DNA of 64,000 nt from assembly GCF_013340305.1 (NCBI RefSeq), contig NZ_BLVP01000008.1, positions 1 to 64,000 of the forward strand. The letters are read 5' to 3'. Shown in pieces: positions 36,971 through 46,306 of this stretch. Under the pieces are notes generated by a model. It saw only the letters and a list, made by a program, of their open reading frames with translations, did no database searches and was not told the DNA's origin. The translations under genes and the position numbers were made by a program. This DNA is from Desulfovibrio psychrotolerans. GTDB lineage: Bacteria > Desulfobacterota > Desulfovibrionia > Desulfovibrionales > Desulfovibrionaceae. Positions within the stretch are counted from its first letter, which is position 1, and every line of letters begins with the position of its first letter.

Positions 36971-38128
36971 ATGATACAACAAACAGATACAGATATTCCC
37001 GCACAGCCGGAGCCCGCCAACGGCGCAAGGCTGTTTGTGCTGCCGGAACCGCTGGTCTTCCGCAGCGGCGCGGTGCTGGACCATGCGCAACTGGCGTATG
37101 AAACCTTCGGCACCCTTTCGCCCGCGCGGGACAACGCCGTGCTCATCTGCCATGCCCTCACAGGCGATTCCCACGCGGCCAACCACACAACGGACAGCGC
37201 GGGAACAGGTGCAGACCGCCCCGGCTGGTGGGATGAATACGTGGGGCTGGGCAAGCCCGTGGACACGGACCGGTTCTTTGTCATCTGCTCCAACATTCTG
37301 GGCAGCTGTTACGGTTCCACGGGACCCGCAAGCGTGAACCCCGCCACGGGCAGATCCTACGGGCTGGATTTTCCCGTGGTGACCATATCAGACATGGTGG
37401 CGGCGCAGCATGCGCTGGTCAGCCATCTCGGCATTCCCCGGCTGCGTGCCGTGCTGGGCGGTTCGCTGGGCGGCATGCAGGTGCTGGAATGGGCTGCACG
37501 GTATCCGCATATGGTGGAGGCCGCCGTACCCATTGCCACCACCACGCGGCATTCGGCGCAGGCCATCGCCTTCAATGAGGTGGCGCGGCAGTCCGTGATC
37601 TCCGACCCCAACTGGAAGCACGGCGACTACTACGGCGGCGCGGCCCCCGATCTGGGACTGGCCGTGGCGCGTATGATAGGGCACATCACCTATCTTTCAG
37701 ACGAGTCCATGCATGTGAAGTTCGGACGCAACCTGCAGGACAGGGAACGGCTTTCCTTCAACTTCGAGACGGATTTTCAGGTAGAGAGCTACCTGCACCA
37801 TCAGGGGCGCAAGTTCGTGCAGCGGTTTGATGCAAACTGCTTCCTGTACGTGACCAAGGCGGCGGACTACTTCGATATGGAACTGGACAACCCGCAGGGC
37901 TATGCCGCGCAGGCCTTTGCCCGCACCCATACGCGGTTTCTGGTGGTCTCGTTCACGTCTGACTGGCTGTATCCCACCTATCAGTCGCGGGAACTGGTGG
38001 CGCACCTGCAAGGGGCGGGTGCGGAAGTGAGCTTCTGCGAGATAACGGAAAAATGGGGGCATGATGCGTTTCTGCTGCCCAACGAGCGGTTCAGCGACAT
38101 ACTGGGAGGATTTTTGCGCCATGTCTGA
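36971..38128 (+). CDS. metX: homoserine O-acyltransferase MetX (385 aa)
   Basis: Activates homoserine with an acyl group in methionine synthesis. Alpha/beta-hydrolase fold with nucleophile Ser165 in G-G-S-L-G-G-M-Q, a C-terminal His364 in K-W-G-H-D, and the family stretch G-S-C-Y-G-S-T-G-P-A-S. ATG 36971 is the best start; an in-frame ATG at 36887 would add 28 unlikely residues. The stop overlaps metW by 8 bases. Confidence 0.95.
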   Translation: MIQQTDTDIPAQPEPANGARLFVLPEPLVFRSGAVLDHAQLAYETFGTLSPARDNAVLICHALTGDSHAANHTTDSAGTGADRPGWWDEYVGLGKPVDTDRFFVICSNILGSCYGSTGPASVNPATGRSYGLDFPVVTISDMVAAQHALVSHLGIPRLRAVLGGSLGGMQVLEWAARYPHMVEAAVPIATTTRHSAQAIAFNEVARQSVISDPNWKHGDYYGGAAPDLGLAVARMIGHITYLSDESMHVKFGRNLQDRERLSFNFETDFQVESYLHHQGRKFVQRFDANCFLYVTKAADYFDMELDNPQGYAAQAFARTHTRFLVVSFTSDWLYPTYQSRELVAHLQGAGAEVSFCEITEKWGHDAFLLPNERFSDILGGFLRHV

Positions 38129-38783
38129 AAACAACGGCAACACGGCACTGCGCTTTGACCAGCAGGTCATCGCCTCGTGGATAGATCCGGGCAGCCGCGT
38201 GCTGGACGTGGGCTGCGGCGACGGTTCGCTGCTGGGCTACCTTGTGCGCGAAAAAGGGGTGCGCGGCAGCGGCATAGAACTGGATGAGGCAGCCGCCGTG
38301 CGGTGCATAGCACAGGGGCTGAGCGTGGTGCAGGGCAACGTGAACGAGGAACTGCCCCACTATCCGGACAACGCCTTTGATTATGTGATCGTAAGCCAGA
38401 CCCTGCAACAGGTGCACCGTCCCTCGCGTATGCTGGAGCACCTGCTGCGCGTGGGCAGGCACGGCATCGTCAGTTTTCCCAACTTCGGCTACTGGCGGGT
38501 GCGGTGGCAGGCCATGTTCGGCGGCAGGGCTCCCAAGACTAAAGAGCTGCCTTTTGAATGGCACGATACCCCCAATATCCGCGTGCTGACGCTGGAAGAT
38601 TTCCGGCATTATGCGCGCGAGATCCCCTTCCGCATCATGCGCGAGGCGGCAGTGACCATGCCCTGCGGAACCCTGTTTCCCCGGCATGTAACGCTGCTGC
38701 CGAATATCCGGGCATCGTACGGGGTGTTCATGATAGAACGTCCGCATAACCACACCGCAAACGACAGGAGCATACAGTCATGA
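38121..38783 (+). CDS. metW: methionine biosynthesis protein MetW (220 aa)
   Basis: SAM-dependent-methyltransferase fold protein that partners MetX. SAM-binding D-V-G-C-G-D-G-S-L-L at about 29-38; the later F-P-N-F-G-Y-W-x-x-R and P-x-T-K-x-L-P-F-x-W-x-x-T-P-N are MetW hallmarks. GGGAGGA precedes the ATG. Overlaps both neighbours, so translation is coupled. Confidence 0.94.
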   Translation: MSENNGNTALRFDQQVIASWIDPGSRVLDVGCGDGSLLGYLVREKGVRGSGIELDEAAAVRCIAQGLSVVQGNVNEELPHYPDNAFDYVIVSQTLQQVHRPSRMLEHLLRVGRHGIVSFPNFGYWRVRWQAMFGGRAPKTKELPFEWHDTPNIRVLTLEDFRHYAREIPFRIMREAAVTMPCGTLFPRHVTLLPNIRASYGVFMIERPHNHTANDRSIQS

Positions 38784-40069
38784 CAACCGGCCATCGTTTC
38801 GAAACCAAGGCCCTGCACGCAGGGTTCACGGCAGACAGCACAAACGCCCGGGCCATTCCCGTGCACCGCACTGCGGCCTACCTGTTCCGCAATACGGAAC
38901 ATGCCGCCAATCTCTTTGCCCTTAAGGAGCTTGGCAACATCTACACCCGCCTGATGAACCCCACGCAGGACGCGCTGGAACAGCGGCTCGCCGCGCTGGA
39001 AGGCGGGGCGGCAGCGGTGGCGCTGGCATCGGGCACCACCGCCGTACACTACACCGTGCTGAATATCTGCCGTGCCGGAGACGAGATTGTTTCCGCCTCC
39101 AACCTGTATGGCGGAACCTACACCATGTTCGATGCCATCCTGCCGCGTCAGGGAATCGTCACCCGCTTTGCGGATTTCAGCGATCCCGATTCCATCCGCA
39201 GGCAGATAACGCCCAAAACGCGCATGCTGTTCACAGAGGTTATCGGCAACCCTGCGCTGGATGTGGTGCGCATACGCGATGTGGCAAAGGTGGCGCAGGA
39301 GTTTCATCTGCCGCTGGTGGTAGATTCCACCTTCACCCCGCCGTGCCTGTTCCGCCCGCTGGAACACGGGGCGCATGTGGTGGTGCATTCTCTTACCAAG
39401 TGGATCGGCGGGCATGGCACGGGGCTGGGCGGCGTGGTTGTGGACGGCGGCACCTTTGACTGGACCGACCCCAAGTTCAGCCTGTTCAATGAGCCGGACA
39501 CCTCATACCACGGGTTGCGCTATGCGCACGACCTCGGCCCGCTTAACCCGGTGGCGTTTGCCCTGCGGCTGCGGCTTGTGCCGCTGCGCAATCTGGGCGG
39601 CTGCATAAGCCCGGACAACAGCTGGCTGTTCCTGCAGGGGCTGGAAACGCTGAGCCTGCGTATGGAACGGCACGGGGCCAATGCCCTGCGGGTGGCAAAG
39701 TTTTTACAGGCGCATCCGCAGGTGGCGTGGGTGCGGTATCCGGGACTGGAGGATGACCCCGGCCATGCGGCGGCGCGCGAGCAGTTTGCCGGAAACGGCT
39801 GCGGCTACGGGGGCATGGTGGTGTTCGGCATCCGTGGCGGCGTGCAGGCAGGGGCGCGGTTCATAGACAGCCTGAAGCTGGTCTCGCACCTTGCCAATGT
39901 GGGCGATGCCAAGAGCCTTGCCATCCATCCCGCCTCCACCACCCATTCGCAGCTTACGGAGGAGCAGCAGCGCGCGGGCGGCATAACCCCCGACCTCATC
40001 CGCCTGTCAGTGGGCATTGAGCATATAGATGATATTCTGGCCGACATGGCGCAGGCGCTGGAGCCATAG
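38780..40069 (+). CDS. metY: O-acetylhomoserine sulfhydrylase MetY (429 aa)
   Basis: Pyridoxal-phosphate enzyme that makes homocysteine from O-acetylhomoserine and sulfide. Lys207 in H-S-L-T-K-W-I-G-G-H-G binds the cofactor; A-S-G-T-T-A at about 83-88 and S-x-N-L-Y-G-G-T-Y are family motifs. Direct sulfhydrylation suits a sulfide-producing organism. ATGA overlap with metW. Last gene of the riboswitch operon. Confidence 0.93.
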   Translation: MTTGHRFETKALHAGFTADSTNARAIPVHRTAAYLFRNTEHAANLFALKELGNIYTRLMNPTQDALEQRLAALEGGAAAVALASGTTAVHYTVLNICRAGDEIVSASNLYGGTYTMFDAILPRQGIVTRFADFSDPDSIRRQITPKTRMLFTEVIGNPALDVVRIRDVAKVAQEFHLPLVVDSTFTPPCLFRPLEHGAHVVVHSLTKWIGGHGTGLGGVVVDGGTFDWTDPKFSLFNEPDTSYHGLRYAHDLGPLNPVAFALRLRLVPLRNLGGCISPDNSWLFLQGLETLSLRMERHGANALRVAKFLQAHPQVAWVRYPGLEDDPGHAAAREQFAGNGCGYGGMVVFGIRGGVQAGARFIDSLKLVSHLANVGDAKSLAIHPASTTHSQLTEEQQRAGGITPDLIRLSVGIEHIDDILADMAQALEP

Positions 40070-40102
40070 CCGTTCCAGAAGCAGGATATTCAGGAAAAGA
40101 AT

Positions 40103-40138
40103 CGGCCCCCGGTGCGTATGCGCCGGGGGCCGTTGTCT
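40103..40138 (+). terminator. terminator of the methionine operon
   Basis: CGGCCCCCGG / CCGGGGGCCG stem with a further inner TGCG pairing, followed by TTGTCTTT. Confidence 0.8.
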
Positions 40139-40206
40139 TTCTGTGCCTCGCGCATAGGCCGTGCGGCAGTGGTGGGGGGGCGTTAACCGCCGCAGGGAGA
40201 GTTTTA

Positions 40207-41565
40207 TCAGTCGTCAGCAGGCTTCAGCAGCGTGCGGTTTGCCCGTACCACAAGGAATGATGCCACGCCCAGTGCCAGCAGTTCTGCCAGCGGAATAGCC
40301 ATCCAAACGCCTGAGATGCCGAAGAATTTCGGAAGAACCGCAACCCCTGCCAGCACAAACACCAGACCGCGCAGCGTTGCGGCAATAATCGAGCTTCTGG
40401 CATCTCCCAGTGCTGTGAAATAGGCGGTGATAAGCACATTAAGGCCGTTCATCAGGAACGCGAAGGCGTAGATAAAAAGGCCTGCCTCCGCAATGCCGAA
40501 CGCGCTGGACTCGCGGCTGTCGAAGAACAGAAGAAGCACAGCATCGCCGAAGAGTTGCAGCACAATGAACACGCAGACGCCGATGCAGGTGTTCACCTTT
40601 GCGGCAAAGCGGAAAATTTGCCTCACCCGCGCGTGGTTCCGTGCGCCGTGGTTGAAGCTCAGCACAGGAATCAGCCCGTCAGAAATCCCCAGAAACAGCA
40701 GCACGCCGGTAAAGTTGATGTAGTTTATGGCGGTGAATGCCGCCACGCCATCCGCCCCCAGCATCCGTACCACCGTCAGGTTGATGATGAGAATGCTCAC
40801 AGAAGCCGCAAAATCCGACATGCCTTCGGAAGAGCCGTTGTAAAGCGCATTGCGCAACAGCGGCAGGCGGAAGCGTCCCTTCAGCATGGAGAGGCGCTGC
40901 TTCCGGTTAAAGGTGATTCTGCCGGAAACCAAAAACCCGGTGCTGAAGGCAATGCCCGTGGCAATGCTGGCACCCATCGTGCCCCACCCAAGGCCGATCA
41001 CAAAAATAAGGCTCAGCAGTATGTTCAGCACAACCGCAGAAGACATGATGGACATGGAAACCTTGGGGTAGCCCAGTGCCTTCAGCATGATGTCGGAATA
41101 GAAGCACAAAATCAGCGGAAGCGTAAAAGGCGCCAGTCCGTAAAGATAGCCCAGTGCGTGGGGCAGCAGCCGCTCGTCCGCGCCCATCAGCCGTGTGAGC
41201 GGTTCGGCAAGCAGTATCAGGAGCAGCGTTGTCAGCAGGCCCACCAGAACCAGCGTCCAGAACCCGGTGGTCATGGCATCCTGAGAACGTGCAATATTCT
41301 GCTCACCCAGCCCCAGACTCACAAGGGTCTGGCTGCCAACGCCCACAACAAGTGCAACCACCAGCATAATGTTGAAGAGCGGCAGAATAATGTTTATGCC
41401 GCCCATGGCGTCCGGGCCTATATGGTTGCCCACAATTACGCCATCAACAATATTCTGAATGCCGAAGAATACAACAGTAACCACGCTTGGCAGCGCGTAT
41501 TTACAAAAGAGCCTGCTTACAGGGCCTTGTTCCAGCAGATGTCTGTCGTCCAGTGTGCTTTTCAT
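40207..41565 (-). CDS. MATE-family multidrug/organic cation exporter (452 aa)
   Basis: About twelve membrane helices in two repeats. N-terminal L-P-S-V-V-T-V-V-F-F-G-I-Q-N-I-V-D-G-V-I-V-G-N-H-like loop and L-I-P-V-L-S-F-N-H-G-A in the second half fit the MATE fold (DinF/MepA-like branch). Probably Na+ or H+ coupled export. No strong Shine-Dalgarno; I chose ATG 41565 (M-K-S-T-L-D-D). The longer frame starts with TTG at 41616. Monocistronic. Confidence 0.88.
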   Translation of the reverse strand: MKSTLDDRHLLEQGPVSRLFCKYALPSVVTVVFFGIQNIVDGVIVGNHIGPDAMGGINIILPLFNIMLVVALVVGVGSQTLVSLGLGEQNIARSQDAMTTGFWTLVLVGLLTTLLLILLAEPLTRLMGADERLLPHALGYLYGLAPFTLPLILCFYSDIMLKALGYPKVSMSIMSSAVVLNILLSLIFVIGLGWGTMGASIATGIAFSTGFLVSGRITFNRKQRLSMLKGRFRLPLLRNALYNGSSEGMSDFAASVSILIINLTVVRMLGADGVAAFTAINYINFTGVLLFLGISDGLIPVLSFNHGARNHARVRQIFRFAAKVNTCIGVCVFIVLQLFGDAVLLLFFDSRESSAFGIAEAGLFIYAFAFLMNGLNVLITAYFTALGDARSSIIAATLRGLVFVLAGVAVLPKFFGISGVWMAIPLAELLALGVASFLVVRANRTLLKPADD

Positions 41566-41898
41566 GGTAAGGTACAGCGCATGTTTTGCGAACATGTGCG
41601 CAGAAGGTATGATCAAAGCGGCGGAAGTTTATGAGGTGCGCGCGGTAACGCGGTTGCTTTGATCTGGTTTTGTCTGGCAGGCTTGCGTGCCTGATGAAGG
41701 TCTGCATGTGCGGCAGCAGTGTGCAGCGGGCAGGTAGGTAAGCGCGTATAATCGTCAGCCATATATGTCAAGTGGCTGCAGGTATGTATGAATACCGATG
41801 CCGGTTGGTGGCGTAACGTTCAAAAGCAAAAACAATAGGGGCCGCTTAGGACCCCGTTTTCATGTTCGGCCCATTGTCACCAATCCCTCACTCCCCTG
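41566..41898. other. intergenic region, with a possible mazEF terminator
   Basis: A GGGG...CCCC hairpin at 41838-41855, followed on the minus strand by TATTGTTTTT (to about 41828), may terminate mazEF. No gene was recognised in the rest. Confidence 0.4.
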
Positions 41899-42237
41899 TT
41901 ACGTCCACCCGACCAAGGCCGCAAGCTTGGCAAGCACGTCGTCAACAACATCTTGCGGGGCTTTGCCCGCCAGCTTGAACATTCGTGCCTTAAGGTCAAG
42001 GCATTTAACCTGATCAGAAAGAATTACCCCCGAAATAGCACACCCGGCAGGGAGCGTTACTTCAAAGGGGTAGTTTTTTTTGTGGCTCGTCACCGGCACA
42101 ACAAGTGCCAAGCCTGTTGCCGCTAAGTAGGCTGCTTCGCTTATCACCAGCGCGGGGCGATGCCCTGCCTGTTCGTGTCCTGCTTGCAGGTCAAAGTTAA
42201 CCCAGATAAGCGACCCTTTCTCCAGAGGCGTTACCAA
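41899..42237 (-). CDS. mazF: MazF/PemK-like endoribonuclease toxin (112 aa)
   Basis: Growth-inhibiting mRNA interferase. W-V-N-F-D (PemK-type start), G-H-R-P-A-L-V-I-S and V-V-P-V-T-S-H are family motifs; L-S-D-Q-V-K-C-L-D holds the conserved S-D-Q. I infer a TTG start at 42237, because GGAGG lies 6-7 bases upstream and the toxin then overlaps the last codons of mazE, the usual coupling. ATG-started longer versions lack a ribosome-binding site. Confidence 0.85.
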   Translation of the reverse strand: MVTPLEKGSLIWVNFDLQAGHEQAGHRPALVISEAAYLAATGLALVVPVTSHKKNYPFEVTLPAGCAISGVILSDQVKCLDLKARMFKLAGKAPQDVVDDVLAKLAALVGWT

Positions 42238-42482
42238 ACCTCGCCTCCTGTTTCCGGCCCCCAATCAACAGCCGAGTGTTGATTCTCCGGCGTGATCTGC
42301 GTAAGCAGCTCCCCAAGGTCATACCGCTTCGCAGGAGACCGGCGACGCACCACAAGCTCATTCTCGCGGGAAAAGACTTCAATAAGGGCGCCCTCATCCA
42401 GTCCTATCTCGGTCGCGAGGTGCTTGGGAATGCGAATGCCAAGGCTGTTACCCCATTTGGCAAGCTTGGTAGTTGTGTGCAT
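42231..42482 (-). CDS. mazE: MazE-like antitoxin (83 aa)
   Basis: AbrB/SpoVT-fold antitoxin: K-L-A-K-W-G-N-S-L-G-I-R-I-P-K at 6-20 is the DNA-binding swapped-hairpin start, followed by an acidic toxin-binding C-terminal half. Precedes the toxin and overlaps it by 7 bases. Likely represses its own promoter through the palindrome at 42517-42541. Confidence 0.9.
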   Translation of the reverse strand: MHTTTKLAKWGNSLGIRIPKHLATEIGLDEGALIEVFSRENELVVRRRSPAKRYDLGELLTQITPENQHSAVDWGPETGGEVW

Positions 42483-42516
42483 GGGTTCCCTCTCAGGTCA
42501 TGGAATAGGTGTAGCG

Positions 42517-42541
42517 CGTGTATATACTATGTATATACACG
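42517..42541. promoter_or_regulatory. 25-bp palindrome, probable mazEF operator
   Basis: CGTGTATATAC-TAT-GTATATACACG: perfect 11-bp arms around TAT, 35 bases upstream of the mazE start. AbrB-fold antitoxins bind such AT-rich palindromes, so this is the likely autoregulatory site. The TATA-rich core may overlap the -10 box. Confidence 0.75.
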
Positions 42542-42702
42542 AATCTGTCGTGTCAAGCAGATGAAGGTCCCCTCATCCCTGAACACGTTCCCATTCTTCC
42601 CGCGCTATCCGGCAGCCGCTCCGCGCACCATGCCGTACCGGCAACATCCGCTCCGGCAGGCGGCGTCTTCCGCCTTCCCTCCTGCCCGTAATGAACAGCC
42701 TG

Positions 42703-43014
42703 TCAGCGGATGTACGAGCAGCAGTAGTCCACAAGGGTTTCCACCACCAGCTTGAACCGTATTCCGGCGGGAACGTCAAAGCTCTCGCCCGCCGTTACGG
42801 TGCGCCATTCGGCTCCGGGCAGCAGCACCTTGAGCGTGCCCTGCATTATCTCCATCACCTCAGCCGCATCAGTGCCAAACTCGTACTCGCCGGGCAGCAT
42901 AATTCCCAGCGTTTTGAAAGAACCGTCCGGGAACACTATCTTGCGGCTTGTAACCTTGCCTTCAAAATAAACGTTCGCCTGTTTAAGAACAGTCACATCG
43001 GCAAATTGAGACAT
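42703..43014 (-). CDS. ppnP: pyrimidine/purine nucleoside phosphorylase PpnP (103 aa)
   Basis: Small cupin-fold enzyme of the UPF0345/YaiE family that splits nucleosides with phosphate. V-Y-F-E-G-K-V-T-S-R, T-L-G-I-M-L-P-G-E-Y-E-F-G-T and F-D-V-P-A-G-I-R-F-x-L are characteristic. ATG 43014 with GGGAGG 5 bases upstream. Lies 63 bases downstream of glmS on the same strand. Confidence 0.92.
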   Translation of the reverse strand: MSQFADVTVLKQANVYFEGKVTSRKIVFPDGSFKTLGIMLPGEYEFGTDAAEVMEIMQGTLKVLLPGAEWRTVTAGESFDVPAGIRFKLVVETLVDYCCSYIR

Positions 43015-43077
43015 GGAGCCTCCCACGGGCATGGTTTCACGTTCGGTTGCAAAGGGCTGCCGCAGGCACCGGCACAG

Positions 43078-44901
43078 CTATTCCACGGTAACGCTCTTTG
43101 CAAGGTTGCGGGGCTGGTCCACGTCCTTGCCCAGATAATCCGCCGCCTCATAACTGAAGAGCTGCAAGGCGGGCAGGGCAAGGAAGGAGCCGAGCGGGCC
43201 CCATGCTTCCGGGATAATCCATGTGTGGTCCACATTCAGGTCGTGTCCGGGGTTGGCAAGGGCAATGATCTTGCCCGAGCGTGCCTGCACCTCTTCCAGA
43301 TTGGATTTAACCTTGGAATACAGGCCGTCGCTCAGCGCCAGCGCAAAGGTGGGGAAGGCCGGGTCTATAAGCGCAATGGGGCCGTGCTTCATCTCGCCGG
43401 AGGCATAGCCTTCCGCATGGATGTAAGAGATTTCCTTGAGCTTCAGCGCGCCTTCCAGCGCCAGCGGGTAGCACTGTCCGCGACCAAGGAAGAAGAAGCT
43501 GCGGGCAGAGGAGTACTGGCGGGCAATGCTCTGCGCCTCAGAGCGCATGCGGGGCAGTTCCATTTCCAACTGGCCGGGAAGTTTGGAAAGGCCCGTCACG
43601 GCGTTCTGGAGAATGTCGTCCGCAAGGCATCCCTTGCGCTTGCCCCATGCCAGTGCCATGAGGGTGAGCACGGTCATCTGCGAGCACATGGCCTTGGTGG
43701 AGGCTACAGAAATTTCCGGCCCGGCCTGCGTGTAAATAACCGTATCGGATTCCCGCGCGATAGAAGACCCCACCACGTTGCACAGGCCTATAACCCGTAT
43801 GCCGCGCTCGCGCGCAATGCGCAGCCCGGCAAGCGTATCTGCCGTTTCGCCGGACTGGCTGATGACAAGAATAACGTCATCCGGGTCAAGAATGGGATTG
43901 CGGTAGCGGAACTCCGAGGCAATTTCCACATTCACGGGAATCTGCGCCCAGTTTTCCAGCAGATGGCGGCCCCACATGCCCGCATGGTAGCTGGTGCCGC
44001 AGGCCACAATATGCAGGCGGCGCGGCACGGGCAGGGCATCCAGTTCCGGCAGCGAAACTTCCTTGCGCTGCCAGTCCACGCGGCCCGTCATGCAGTCGGT
44101 GATAACGCGGGGCTGCTCAAAAATCTCCTTGAGCATAAAGTGCTTGTAGCCCCCTTTCTGGGCGGCCTGCACGTCCCACTGGATGTGGTGCACCTGTTTT
44201 TCAATGGGTTCCAGCGTCTTTACGTCCAGCACCTGCCAGCTGTTGGCCTCTATGCGGGCCATTTCGCCGTTTTCAAGGAACACGGCATCGCGGGTGTAGG
44301 GCAAAAAGGCGGGAATGTCCGAGGCCACAAAGTTTTCACCCTGTCCCACCCCCAGCACAAACGGGCTGGAAAGGCGCGCGCCAAATATAACACCGGGCAT
44401 GTCCAGTGCGTAAACCACCACGGCATACGCTCCTTCCACCCTTTGGAGCGCCCAGCTTATACCCTTGTCCAGCGCGCCTGTCTGCTTGCGTCCTTCCGCA
44501 ATAAGGTTGGCAAGCACCTCGGTGTCTGTTTCCGAGCAGAAGGTGTAGCCCAGCGCCTTCAGTTCGTTCTTGAGCGGCTGGTAATTTTCAATGATGCCGT
44601 TATGGATGATGGCCAGCGAACCATCGCTGCACATGTGCGGGTGCGCGTTGCGTTCCACGGGGATACCATGGGTGGCCCAGCGGGTGTGCCCCATGCCGGA
44701 GGTGGCAATGGAAACGTTCATGCCCATCAGCTTGTTTTCCAGATTGGCAAGCTTGCCTTCCGCCCGGACCGTGACAAGGTCCTTGTGCTGGATAAAGGCC
44801 ACGCCTGCGGAGTCGTATCCGCGGTATTCAAGGCTGCGCAGCCCTTCTATTATGAGCGGAACAGCGGGCCTGTGGCCGGTATAACCAATGATGCCACACA
44901 T
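43078..44901 (-). CDS. glmS: glucosamine-6-phosphate synthase GlmS (607 aa)
   Basis: Makes glucosamine-6-phosphate from fructose-6-phosphate and glutamine for peptidoglycan and LPS. Class II glutaminase domain with nucleophile Cys2 in M-C-G-I-I-G-Y, two SIS sugar-isomerase domains, and the C-terminal K-S-V-T-V-E. AAGGAG precedes ATG 44901. No glmS ribozyme is visible in the leader. Complete. Confidence 0.96.
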   Translation of the reverse strand: MCGIIGYTGHRPAVPLIIEGLRSLEYRGYDSAGVAFIQHKDLVTVRAEGKLANLENKLMGMNVSIATSGMGHTRWATHGIPVERNAHPHMCSDGSLAIIHNGIIENYQPLKNELKALGYTFCSETDTEVLANLIAEGRKQTGALDKGISWALQRVEGAYAVVVYALDMPGVIFGARLSSPFVLGVGQGENFVASDIPAFLPYTRDAVFLENGEMARIEANSWQVLDVKTLEPIEKQVHHIQWDVQAAQKGGYKHFMLKEIFEQPRVITDCMTGRVDWQRKEVSLPELDALPVPRRLHIVACGTSYHAGMWGRHLLENWAQIPVNVEIASEFRYRNPILDPDDVILVISQSGETADTLAGLRIARERGIRVIGLCNVVGSSIARESDTVIYTQAGPEISVASTKAMCSQMTVLTLMALAWGKRKGCLADDILQNAVTGLSKLPGQLEMELPRMRSEAQSIARQYSSARSFFFLGRGQCYPLALEGALKLKEISYIHAEGYASGEMKHGPIALIDPAFPTFALALSDGLYSKVKSNLEEVQARSGKIIALANPGHDLNVDHTWIIPEAWGPLGSFLALPALQLFSYEAADYLGKDVDQPRNLAKSVTVE

Positions 44902-45119
44902 ATGTATGCTCCTTAAGGTGCCGCAGGGGCACCGTGCGTATAGGCTAAAGAAACTGTCTAGCTGTTTTACCCGTGCTGCGCAAGAAGGCGTGAGGCTGGC
45001 ACGGGTTGTAGCGCACATGATATTCCGCGCTGCGGCGCAAAGAATCATTGCCTTTGCCTGTGCGAATCCTCATATTTCGTAGTAGGTGGAAGAGCCTCTT
45101 TTGACGAGGGAGGTGGGCT

Positions 45120-45476
45120 ATGGGATACCGAGTGCCGGAATACCCGGAACACCAGACAGAACAGACACGGCAGGGGCTCACGGCGTGGGGCCGCGACTTT
45201 ATGGTGCTGCGGCAGGGAGACCTTGCCGTGGAGGCCATGGACAGGGCCATTGCCAAGGCAGGCGTGAGCCGCTGTTACCCTTACCGTGACAGGTGGAAGT
45301 GGCTGCGGCGGCTGTATTTGCAGGGGCGCGCCTCTCCCGCGCTGCTCAGGGCATTTACCGCGCGCCTTTCGCGCCACACGCCCCAGTCGCTCAGAACACT
45401 CATGGACCTGCACCTGCGCTCCGGGGTGGACCTTGTCTGCCCGGTCATGGATGAGCGGGGCTGTTTTGATATCTGA
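45120..45476 (+). CDS. hypothetical protein (118 aa)
   Basis: No family recognised. Basic and helical, with W-K-W-L-R-R-L-Y-L-Q-G-R in the middle; no signal peptide or membrane helix. GGGAGGTG lies before the ATG, and codon use matches the chromosome, so it is probably real. Divergent from glmS. Confidence 0.6.
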   Translation: MGYRVPEYPEHQTEQTRQGLTAWGRDFMVLRQGDLAVEAMDRAIAKAGVSRCYPYRDRWKWLRRLYLQGRASPALLRAFTARLSRHTPQSLRTLMDLHLRSGVDLVCPVMDERGCFDI

Positions 45477-45813
45477 TGCTGCCCGCGGCACGCCCGCGCG
45501 TCTCCCTGAACAGGGGGCGCGGTACGGCACGGAATGCGCTGTGTTTTTAGGTTTGGAGGTACCGGAGTTGTTCAGCGCCGGAAACGGCATGGTTGCCCTG
45601 CTGTTCTGACGGAAAATTTTGCACTGCGGGCTGCCCCTGCGCGCAGCCCGGTCACACCCTGCGGTCCGCCGCACGGCAGTAAGCCCGCTGCCGTGTGCGC
45701 GGGCCGCTGTTATTGCGCTGCCCCTGCGCACAGGCGTGACATTACCGGGGGCTGTTGTGGAGCGGGGCGGAGCAGGCTATAGTGCGCGGAGCATATCAAG
45801 GAGTGCAGACCAT
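45477..45813. other. GC-rich intergenic region without a recognised gene
   Basis: About 340 bases before ilvN. Open frames here are accidental in GC-rich DNA. No terminator with a T-tract, tRNA or riboswitch core was recognised; the ilvN promoter should lie near the right end. Confidence 0.4.
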
Positions 45814-46293
45814 ATGAAACATACCATCTCCGCGCTGGTGAAGAATCGTTTCGGCGCTGTTGCCGAAGTAACGGATGTTTTCCGCAGGCACCGGGTGAAC
45901 TTCAAGTCCATTTCCTGTGCCGAGACGGAAGAGTTTGACGTCTCCCGCCTCGTCATAACGGTAGAGAACCATGACGACCAGATAGGAGCCGTGCTGGAAG
46001 AGCTGAAGACGCTGGATTCCATAGCGGAACTGGATGACCTGTCTCGCAAGGAGTTTGTGGACAGGGAGATGGCCCTCATCAAGGTGGGATTCACGCGGGA
46101 AAGCATGGCGCAGGTCATGCAGATATTTGAGGTTTTTCGCGCCAACGTGGTAGGCATGGGGCAGGAAACCATCAGCGTGGAGATAACCGGCGACGAAGAC
46201 AAGGTGGACGGGCTTATCAAGATGCTCCGGCCCCACGGCATACGCAGCCTGTGCCGCACAGGCGTGGTTGCCCTGAAGCGTGGCGATGAGTGA
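45814..46293 (+). CDS. ilvN: acetolactate synthase small subunit, IlvN/IlvH type (159 aa)
   Basis: Regulatory subunit for valine feedback on branched-chain amino acid synthesis. N-terminal ACT domain: S-A-L-V-K-N-R-F-G-A-V-A-E-V, with N and G of the effector site; the C-terminal domain has D-R-E-M-A-L-I-K-V and the final S-G/T-G-V-V-A-L-x-R-G. AAGGAG lies upstream. The catalytic ilvB is not in the window, so this copy is an orphan here. It directly precedes phosphotransbutyrylase, so another regulatory role is possible. Confidence 0.8.
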   Translation: MKHTISALVKNRFGAVAEVTDVFRRHRVNFKSISCAETEEFDVSRLVITVENHDDQIGAVLEELKTLDSIAELDDLSRKEFVDREMALIKVGFTRESMAQVMQIFEVFRANVVGMGQETISVEITGDEDKVDGLIKMLRPHGIRSLCRTGVVALKRGDE

Positions 46294-46306
46294 CGGCGGA
46301 GCGCGC

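Noticed and set aside
42691-44916. 741-codon open frame on the plus strand
   Set aside because: Antisense to glmS and ppnP; no family resemblance.
44902-45119. glmS ribozyme or other leader RNA
   Set aside because: No conserved ribozyme core seen; such ribozymes are mainly in Firmicutes.
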